From NCBI GenBank assembly GCA_947177515.1, contig CAMWUU010000104.1, positions 1 through 10,157 on the forward strand: DNA of 10,157 nt, given 5' to 3'. The notes beneath the pieces were generated by a model. The model did no database searches, had not been told where the DNA came from, and worked only from the letters and a program-made list of their open reading frames with translations. Positions 5,295-10,157 of this stretch are shown piece after piece. The stretch is from an uncultured Lachnospiraceae bacterium. GTDB lineage: Bacteria > Bacillota > Clostridia > Lachnospirales > Lachnospiraceae. Every line of letters starts with the position of its first letter. Within the stretch, counting starts at the first letter, position 1. The position numbers and the translations under genes were made by a program.

Positions 5295-7217
5295 ATGGAG
5301 AATAAATATTATCTGCTCTGTTATACAAGGCATCCGCAGGAGGATCCCATTTATTCGGAGAAGCTTGCGTACAGCATGCATCTTGCGCTAAGTGAGGATG
5401 GGGAACATTTTACCGCGCTAAACCATAATTCCGGGATTTTGTATGCGAAAGCGGTGGTAAACCCCGATGGCACGCTGCATGCGAAAAGCTTGAAGGAACC
5501 GAAGATTATTCAAAGAGCGGACGGTTCGTTCGGTGTGGTGGCAAAGAGGATTGAGGTGGATGGGAGCCTGGATAAGGAACTTCGGGAATTGGCTCTGGCA
5601 TTTTCTAGTGAAGATCTGATTCATTATCAGGAACTTGGCGCTTGGGGTACGGGCAAACCGGAAGCAGAAGAATTACTTCATGAGGCGGGTAATGTGATGC
5701 GCAGGGCGATAGTGGGAATGAAGGGCATTAATATTGCAGCAGAAGGTGGCGAAGTGCAGGGTATAAGTGCTAAAGAGGCGGATACGGAGGGAATTTCGGT
5801 TATGGCGGAATGCGGCAGCGGCCAGCAGGAAGCAAAATTACAGGAAAGCATCCGCAGGAACCGTTACCTGTTCGGGGAATTTAAAGCGGAAGAACGCGCA
5901 GCCATCGAAGCACAACTAACTGGCGCAATTCCTGGGAATATAATCGAAATATCGAGGGAGCAGGCAGAGCGTTTAAAATGTCGTTTTCTAACTCCAGTCA
6001 ATACTGCGAATGAAGTTCCAAAGAGTGTTCCTGCAAACAACAGACAGGAACTTGATGCGGTGCGGGCAGTGGCATATTACAGTGATGGTTCCTCGATGGA
6101 AAAAAAGGTGGACTGGTACGCGGATGCTGTGGATTTTGATAAGCCCGGGGAATACGAGGTATATGGGAAGGTGCATCAGGAGCAATTTCCATTTCCGGTT
6201 GCCTGGGATCGGGCGGATCCATGTATCGGGAAATGGGACGGGAAATACTATTTTATTGCGACGAATGACGCGGATGGAAATAATTCCCTGTATATACGGG
6301 AGGCGGACACGATTCCAGGGTTGATCACGGCGCAGGAGGTAAAAATTCTTGATACACAGATGTATCCACATTTAAAGGGGCTTTTGTGGGCACCGGAATT
6401 CCATATTATAAATGGCAGGCTCTACATATTCCACGCGGGGACACCGGGACCGTTCGAGAAGGAACAAAGCCATGTGATGGCGTTAAAAACAGGTGGGAAT
6501 CCGATGCGCGCGCAGGACTGGGAAATGCCGGTGCGTGTGGAAAGACAGGACGGGAGTATGCTCTATGGCGAGCAGGGCATTACGCTTGATATGACGGAAT
6601 TTGAATCGGCGGGCGTGCATTATGTGTGCTGGTCACAGCGCCAGTTCTTCCCGGTGGATCAGGGGGCGTGGCTTTATATTGCAACGCTAAATCCGGATAA
6701 GCCGTGGCAGCTTGCTTCTAACCCCGTGCTTTTATCACGGCCGGAGTATGGCTGGGCGAACAACCATACTTTTGTGGATGAGGGACCGTTTGCAATTAAA
6801 AAAGACGGGATGATTTATATGACTTTCTCAAGCGCCGCAGTGGATTCCACCTATGTGACGGGGCTGCTTACAGCAAGGGAGGGCGATGATCTCCTAAATC
6901 CGGAAAACTGGGTGAAAGAAAATTGCCCGCTTTTATCTTCTAGGAGTGTCCCATCGGATGTCAGCGAAAAGGGGCTTGCAGCAGCGCAGTCAAGATGGGG
7001 GGAGTTTGGACCGGGGCATAATTCCTTTGTGCAGGATGAAGAAGGCGTTTTCTGGTTTGTTTACCATGCGAGGCGGGGGGTAAACGGCGAGCGTTCCAGC
7101 GGCCTGCGCCGCCTGCATTTTAACAGTGCGGGTTTCCCGGTGCTTGATATGACAAAGGAACGTGATTTAAAGCCGGAACTTACTTGGGTGAGAACAAAAG
7201 TCATTGTGCGCGGATAG
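5295..7217 (+). CDS. Family 43 glycoside hydrolase with extra N-terminal half-propeller and Big_4-like domain
   Basis: A 640-residue enzyme with no signal peptide, so probably cytoplasmic, likely an alpha-L-arabinofuranosidase or beta-xylosidase acting on imported arabinoxylan fragments. The catalytic GH43 five-bladed propeller spans about residues 300-630: PVAWDRADPC with general base D308, EQGITLDM with pKa-modulating D432, VDEGPFAIKKDG with general acid E496, and GPGHNSF with H575. Residues 1-115 resemble two additional GH43-type blades (LLCYTRHP, MHLALSEDG.HFTALN, LKEPKIIQRADGSFGVVAKR, LAFSSEDLIHY) without the catalytic set. Residues about 120-240 are an Ala/Glu-rich connector of unknown nature. 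Residues about 243-298 look like a Big_4 Ig-like domain (AVAYYSDGSS...VDWYADAVDFDKPGEYEVYGKV). ATG 5295 follows AGGAG at seven bases. The gene ends 15 bases before the GH10 start, so the two are co-transcribed. The family is certain; the specificity is not. Confidence 0.9.
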   Translation: MENKYYLLCYTRHPQEDPIYSEKLAYSMHLALSEDGEHFTALNHNSGILYAKAVVNPDGTLHAKSLKEPKIIQRADGSFGVVAKRIEVDGSLDKELRELALAFSSEDLIHYQELGAWGTGKPEAEELLHEAGNVMRRAIVGMKGINIAAEGGEVQGISAKEADTEGISVMAECGSGQQEAKLQESIRRNRYLFGEFKAEERAAIEAQLTGAIPGNIIEISREQAERLKCRFLTPVNTANEVPKSVPANNRQELDAVRAVAYYSDGSSMEKKVDWYADAVDFDKPGEYEVYGKVHQEQFPFPVAWDRADPCIGKWDGKYYFIATNDADGNNSLYIREADTIPGLITAQEVKILDTQMYPHLKGLLWAPEFHIINGRLYIFHAGTPGPFEKEQSHVMALKTGGNPMRAQDWEMPVRVERQDGSMLYGEQGITLDMTEFESAGVHYVCWSQRQFFPVDQGAWLYIATLNPDKPWQLASNPVLLSRPEYGWANNHTFVDEGPFAIKKDGMIYMTFSSAAVDSTYVTGLLTAREGDDLLNPENWVKENCPLLSSRSVPSDVSEKGLAAAQSRWGEFGPGHNSFVQDEEGVFWFVYHARRGVNGERSSGLRRLHFNSAGFPVLDMTKERDLKPELTWVRTKVIVRG

Positions 7218-7232
7218 AGGAAAGGAGTTTTT

Positions 7233-8519
7233 ATGAGAGTAAGGAAAATAATATTTGTCGTTGCTGCCGCATTTATGCTTGCCGGATGTGGGAGGGACAC
7301 ACCAAATGAGGAGGCGACACCGATTCCGACTAGGGAGGTGGATAAAGAAATGGAAAATAATGGTAATACAACCCCGGAACCAACGTCTAAACCAGCAGAA
7401 ACCCCGACCCCGGAGCCAACACCAGAACCGACCAAAGCACCAGCGGCAGAAAATTTTCTGGAACTTTACAGGGATGATTTTTATATGGGAATTGCACTAA
7501 ATCCAGGGGATTTTAATAGCTGGAGTGAAATTCAGGATACCATCACATCAAATTTTAACAGCTTTACATGCGAGAATGAGATGAAACCGGATGCGCTGCT
7601 GCGCCAGAAGGAGAGTCAGGAGGGGCTTGCGGATGGCTCCACCTACAAGGATCCGGTAGTAGATTTTTCCCGCAGTAATGCGGCGATTCTGCGCGCCTTG
7701 GAAAACGATATTAAAATCCGTTTTCATACGCTTGTATGGCATGCGCAGACACCGCGCTGGTTTTTTACTGAGGATTATACGGACGGGGGAGAGTATGTCA
7801 GCCGTGAGGTGATGCTTGCCCGTATGGAAAGTTATATCCGCCAGGTGCTTACTTATTTTGATACAGAATATCCGGGACTTATTTATGCGGTGGATGTGGT
7901 GAATGAAGCATTTAATGGACCGGTTTCAGATGAGAATCCGCACGGTGTTGTGGAGGAAGTGGACGGGCATGCAAATTATTGGTTTGATGTGCTTGGAACA
8001 GATTATGTCTACTATGCATTTTATTATGCAAGGCAATATGCGCCGGAATATATGAAGCTGTTTTATAATGATTACAATACATCGATGAAAACACAGCGGA
8101 TTATTGATGGGCTGCAAAAAATCCAGGATGAAGGGCTGATTGATGGAATCGGGATGCAGTCCCATGTCAGTATTAATGACGTGATGGATATGACGCTGCT
8201 CCCGACTGTGCGCGCGTTCTGCCGTGCGGGGTATGAGGTTCAGATTACAGAGTTTGACCTAGGTATTGGCCAGGAAGCCACAGAGGAGAATCTGGAGAAA
8301 CAGGCGCGCAAGATAAAGTGCCTGATGATGGGGCTGCAAAAGCTGGTCGATAATGGGATGCCGTTTACTTCGATGACTTTCTGGGGCTATACAGACCGTC
8401 CGGCAAGCGGGGGATGGAGAGCTGGGGAACATGCGCTTTTATTTGACGAGGATGGGAACCCGAAGCGTGCGTTTTATGGAGTACTCCAGGATGAATCGGT
8501 GCTGGCAGTTGATTATTAA
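7233..8519 (+). CDS. GH10 endo-beta-1,4-xylanase, lipoprotein
   Basis: A 428-residue retaining endoxylanase predicted to be anchored to the outer face of the membrane. Residues 1-19 are a lipoprotein signal peptide ending in the lipobox LAGC (C19). Residues 20-70 form a Thr/Pro/Glu-rich linker. The GH10 barrel covers about residues 75-425, with the usual CENEMKPD (N115, K118), TLVWHAQTP (H170), the acid/base Glu in DVVNEAFNG (E225), GIGMQSH, the nucleophile in VQITEFDLG (E340) and the substrate-stacking MTFWGYTD. The module is complete, and there is no carbohydrate-binding module. Start ATG 7233 has AAAGGAG five bases upstream. It is the last gene of the esterase-GH43-GH10 operon and is followed by a terminator. 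It would release xylo-oligosaccharides at the cell surface for the cytoplasmic enzymes encoded upstream. Confidence 0.95.
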   Translation: MRVRKIIFVVAAAFMLAGCGRDTPNEEATPIPTREVDKEMENNGNTTPEPTSKPAETPTPEPTPEPTKAPAAENFLELYRDDFYMGIALNPGDFNSWSEIQDTITSNFNSFTCENEMKPDALLRQKESQEGLADGSTYKDPVVDFSRSNAAILRALENDIKIRFHTLVWHAQTPRWFFTEDYTDGGEYVSREVMLARMESYIRQVLTYFDTEYPGLIYAVDVVNEAFNGPVSDENPHGVVEEVDGHANYWFDVLGTDYVYYAFYYARQYAPEYMKLFYNDYNTSMKTQRIIDGLQKIQDEGLIDGIGMQSHVSINDVMDMTLLPTVRAFCRAGYEVQITEFDLGIGQEATEENLEKQARKIKCLMMGLQKLVDNGMPFTSMTFWGYTDRPASGGWRAGEHALLFDEDGNPKRAFYGVLQDESVLAVDY

Positions 8520-8537
8520 AAGAGGGTGGATATGACC

Positions 8538-8588
8538 AAAAAATACTGGGAAATGGCAGTTGTATAAAGCTATTTTCCGGTATTTTTT
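8538..8588 (+). terminator. Intrinsic terminator of the xylan operon
   Basis: AAAAAATACTGGGAAAT (8538-8554) pairs along its whole length with ATTTTCCGGTATTTTTT (8572-8588), with two G-T wobbles. The loop can add a GGC/GCT pairing. The stem is A-rich on the left and ends in a T run. It starts 18 bases after the GH10 stop. Confidence 0.85.
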
Positions 8589-8617
8589 ATATGAACTGGC
8601 GCTTTGACTGTTGCATG

Positions 8618-8646
8618 TTGACAAAGCAAATTTTATCGGGTATAGT
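8618..8646 (+). promoter_or_regulatory. Consensus promoter upstream of a GNAT pseudogene
   Basis: A perfect TTGACA (8618-8623), a 17-base spacer and TATAGT (8641-8646). The start would be near 8653. The first thing downstream is a 5'-truncated acetyltransferase frame, and no terminator is evident before the DUF6774-like/MGMT gene pair, so the transcript could reach them. Confidence 0.75.
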
Positions 8647-8693
8647 ACGGGTGGGGGATTTTTTTTCCTATGGGTGCAAATGATAGTGGATGA

Positions 8694-8966
8694 TATTTTT
8701 TAGGAGCAGGGTGCATTGCCTATCGAAAAAAATCGGATGGTGTCGGTGAAGTCAAGAGATTGTTTCTAAAAAAGGAGTACCGCGGGCGGGGAATCTCGAA
8801 ATTGCTGCTGTCCACGGTGGAAAACCATGCAAGAGCACAGGGATTAAGCAAACTGTTTCTGGATACGCGCATCACCTTAGAACCAGCGGTTTCCCTGTAT
8901 AAAAAATCGGGTTTTAAAATAATTTTTAAACAGGGACTTTATGTACAATTAGAGAAAGAATTATAG
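8694..8966 (+). pseudogene. GNAT N-acetyltransferase, N-terminally truncated
   Basis: An open frame of 90 codons after an in-frame TGA at 8691 encodes the C-terminal part of a GNAT acetyltransferase: GCIAY, then VGEVKRLFLKKEYRGRGISKLLL, the strand-4/acetyl-CoA loop motif A (R-G-R-G). It continues through LFLDTRITLEPAVSLYKKSGFK, the usual motif B, to the end. A complete protein has about 150-170 residues, so the first 60 or so are missing. No ATG or GTG begins the frame. The only usual start codon, TTG at 8760, would begin inside motif A without a ribosome binding site. The upstream 100 bases, in all three frames, do not show the missing part, so this is a deletion rather than a frameshift. 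The promoter at 8618-8646 is intact. Confidence 0.8.
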
Positions 8967-9145
8967 GACAGTCGTCAGATAAGTTTTTCAAAGAGTGAAA
9001 ATACAAGAAACTGTCCACAAAAAGTCTGTAAGTTATTTTTTATAATTGTTGGAACAAACTGCGGCAAAAATCATAGGATTAAATAGATGGATATTGGCGC
9101 GGTTTGGAATTTTTGATTGTCCAAGCGGCGCAGAAAAGGGGTATT

Positions 9146-9322
9146 ATGAATTCCTGTGAACTGGTTGCCTATGTGTCCTCGCTTGCCTGTGTAATATCAA
9201 AATGCAGCAGCAGGGAGGAAATGGAGATTCTTTCCGCTGTGTTAATCCAGCTTGGGGAAACACTGCATATGATGTTGGTCAATGAGGAGAATTGCAGTCG
9301 AAAAAATTGCAAAAAAGAGTGA
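9146..9322 (+). CDS. DUF6774-like small protein
   Basis: A 58-residue protein beginning MNSCELVAYVSSLACVISKCSS, continuing through EILSAVLIQLGETLHMML and ending in a Cys/Lys-rich tail (ENCSRKNCKKE). Five Cys residues at 4, 15, 20, 50 and 55, together with the 'C-LVA-SSLAC-I-K' and 'LSAV--QLG-TL' pattern, match my memory of the DUF6774 family, small proteins widespread in Lachnospiraceae with no known function. ATG 9146 is preceded by AAGGGG four bases upstream. An in-frame longer version from 9104 has no ribosome binding site. The MGMT-family gene begins 66 bases after the stop, so they may share a transcript. The 8967-9145 gap shows a TATAAT at 9041-9046 but no matching -35, and a weak GGACAGT/ACTGTCC repeat (8966-9016). 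Confidence 0.72.
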   Translation: MNSCELVAYVSSLACVISKCSSREEMEILSAVLIQLGETLHMMLVNEENCSRKNCKKE

Positions 9323-9388
9323 GTGGGCGAAGGAAGAGAGGGAAATACCTATACCTGTGGAGTGAATGTACGATGGGAGAGGGGCACA

Positions 9389-9691
9389 ATGTCTATACTT
9401 ACGCAAGATTTGATTTATGAAATATTATCGGCGGTGGAGGAAATACCAAAGGGGCGTGTTGCTACCTATGGGCAGATTGCAAGACTGATTGGGAGGGATA
9501 AAAATGCGAGGCTGGTGGGAAAGGTTCTTGGTATGTCAGAATATTACGGGAAATATCCATGTCATCGTGTGGTAAACCAGGCGGGCAGGCTTGCCCCGCA
9601 TTTTTATGAACAGAAGGCTCTGCTTTGCGAGGAGGGCGTTAGTTTTCTTGGCGACAGGGTGGATATGAAAAAATGCCGTTGGGATATATAA
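9389..9691 (+). CDS. MGMT-family (O6-alkylguanine-DNA alkyltransferase-like) protein, short form
   Basis: A 100-residue protein consisting of only the DNA-binding/active-site domain of O6-alkylguanine-DNA alkyltransferases. IPKGRVATYGQIARLIG (19-35) is the helix-turn-helix entry with the Tyr used for base flipping, KNARLVGKVLG (38-48) the arginine-finger region, and YPCHRVV (56-62) the active-site motif with C58 retained. This separates it from the alkyltransferase-like proteins that have Trp there. The N-terminal domain of Ogt/Ada is absent, as in many short clostridial members. It may repair alkylated DNA or mark lesions for excision repair, and the sequence cannot decide. The start is ATG 9389 behind GGGAGAGGGG. 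A GTG-initiated longer version overlapping the previous stop is less likely. Confidence 0.85.
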   Translation: MSILTQDLIYEILSAVEEIPKGRVATYGQIARLIGRDKNARLVGKVLGMSEYYGKYPCHRVVNQAGRLAPHFYEQKALLCEEGVSFLGDRVDMKKCRWDI

Positions 9692-9736
9692 TCACCATTA
9701 TCGAATGTGGATGGGGTTTTGCAAGGAGGGGGTTAC

Positions 9737-9781
9737 TTGGCATCTATGAATGGATACATAGGAAGTGAAAATAGGTTTTGA
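9737..9781 (+). CDS. Possible 14-codon ORF with strong ribosome binding site
   Basis: TTG at 9737, four bases after AGGAGGGGG, opens (M)ASMNGYIGSENRF and stops at TGA 9779-9781. The Shine-Dalgarno sequence is too good to ignore, but the frame is short and matches no family I recognise. It may be the start of a deleted gene. The stretch 9692-10075 otherwise holds the direct repeats and promoter at 9833-9879, and a four-codon ORF (MDIK, ATG 9990) with its own ribosome binding site. I see no RNA gene. Confidence 0.25.
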   Translation: MASMNGYIGSENRF

Positions 9782-9832
9782 TGAAATTTTGATTGGTTTA
9801 TGGGATACCAAAGCATAATGAAATTTTTCTGT

Positions 9833-9854
9833 GTTCTATTTTCAGTTCTATTTT
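9833..9854 (+). promoter_or_regulatory. 12-base-spaced direct repeats overlapping a -35 element
   Basis: GTTCTATTTT occurs at 9833-9842 and again at 9845-9854, so the repeat period is 12 bases. The second copy overlaps the -35 hexamer of the promoter at 9852-9879. Tandem direct repeats ending at the -35 box are typical of sites for response regulators or AraC-type activators. Confidence 0.5.
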
Positions 9855-9879
9855 ACCGGTTTATTATCTTTGATATAGT
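9852..9879 (+). promoter_or_regulatory. Candidate promoter of the downstream lipoprotein gene
   Basis: TTTACC (9852-9857), a 16-base spacer and TATAGT (9874-9879) preceded by TGA, an extended -10. The weak -35 with an extended -10 fits an activator-dependent promoter. The start would be near 9886, giving a leader of about 190 bases before the ATG at 10076. Confidence 0.5.
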
Positions 9880-10075
9880 AATATATCTTTTTCCTATACC
9901 ATGAAGGAAGTAAATTTTTCTTCCAGCATAAAGAAAAACAGCATAAAACAAAAAAGGGGTTTCCATCCTTTATAAAAAGGAGAAAAAGAATGGACATAAA
10001 GTAGAAAATAGGGAAAGATGGGTTTTATTATCCGATCTTGACAAAGAAAGAATGCAGGAAAATAGGAGGTATAAA

Positions 10076-10157
10076 ATGAGAAAAGCAGGATGGGGCGTAA
10101 TCAGTATTATATTGATAGCATCCATAGCACTTTCCGGCTGTTCGGGCAAAGGGCAGG
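10076..10157 (+). CDS. Lipoprotein, 5' end only (possibly a sugar ABC transporter binding protein)
   Basis: ATG 10076 follows TAGGAGGT with good spacing and opens a frame that runs off the right edge after 27 codons. It encodes MRKAGWGVISIILIASIALSGCSGKG: two positive charges, a hydrophobic core and the lipobox LSGC with the lipid-modified Cys at residue 22. The mature protein begins C-S-G-K-G, as in many solute-binding lipoproteins. A substrate-binding protein for xylo-oligosaccharide uptake would suit the neighbouring cluster, but nothing beyond the signal peptide is visible, so the function is a guess from context. Confidence 0.8.
   Translation, partial: MRKAGWGVISIILIASIALSGCSGKGQ

Noticed and set aside
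8532..8567. 11-codon ORF MTKKYWEMAVV after the GH10 gene
   Set aside because: It lies almost entirely within the left arm and loop of the terminator, which explains the sequence. It could be the start of a lost gene, but nothing else supports that.
9990..10004. Four-codon ORF MDIK with a strong ribosome binding site in the lipoprotein leader
   Set aside because: Too short to evaluate; A/G-rich leaders easily produce such sites.
10038..10043. Perfect TTGACA 38 bases before the lipoprotein ATG
   Set aside because: No -10 follows at 16-18 bases, and that position is occupied by the ribosome binding site.

Overview
The window looks like a chromosomal segment of a fibre-degrading anaerobic Firmicute, most likely a Lachnospiraceae member of the Roseburia/Butyrivibrio type. 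This rests on strong AGGAGG-type ribosome binding sites, TTGACA/TATAAT promoters, a xylan-degradation cluster (GH10, GH43, CE1-like esterase), an HD-GYP c-di-GMP phosphodiesterase with a clostridial-style tail, and a DUF6774-like small protein beside a short MGMT-family protein. The genus cannot be fixed from sequence reading alone.

Left part (1-2883) is read on the minus strand. It holds the 5' part of a DUF3267-like membrane metalloprotease gene (1-228) with its promoter, a strong 44-base hairpin (386-429), an HD-GYP phosphodiesterase (530-1750) with a near-consensus promoter abutted by a 22-base palindrome, a terminator (1872-1914), and a histidine-phosphatase/phosphoglycerate-mutase-family gene (2020-2607). 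Just upstream of the phosphatase lie two adjacent gene stumps: an AbrB-type antitoxin fragment (2701-2808) and the first codons of a PIN-domain toxin (2579-2671). A perfect-looking promoter and palindromic operator (2832-2883) survive in front of them. I read this as the scar of a deleted AbrB-PIN toxin-antitoxin operon whose promoter may now serve the phosphatase.

Middle part (2884-8588) is read on the plus strand. After about 495 noncoding bases comes an AT-rich alpha/beta hydrolase (3379-4083). A promoter with two inverted repeats (4215-4275) then starts a xylan-utilisation operon: a CE1-like esterase (4406-5206), a possible 16-codon ORF with a hairpin (5227-5277), a signal-less GH43 enzyme with an extra half-propeller and a Big_4-like domain (5295-7217), and a GH10 xylanase lipoprotein (7233-8519), closed by a strong terminator (8538-8588). 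The simplest division of labour is that the surface-anchored GH10 cuts xylan, oligosaccharides are imported, and the GH43 and esterase strip arabinose/xylose and acyl decorations in the cytoplasm.

Right part (8589-10157) holds a consensus promoter followed by a 5'-truncated GNAT acetyltransferase pseudogene (8694-8966), a DUF6774-like small protein (9146-9322), a short MGMT-family protein (9389-9691), and a noncoding stretch with a 12-base tandem direct repeat overlapping a -35 element. It ends with the start of a lipoprotein gene (10076 onward), possibly a sugar-binding protein. Two decayed gene loci in 10 kb suggest an accessory region where deletions have been fixed.
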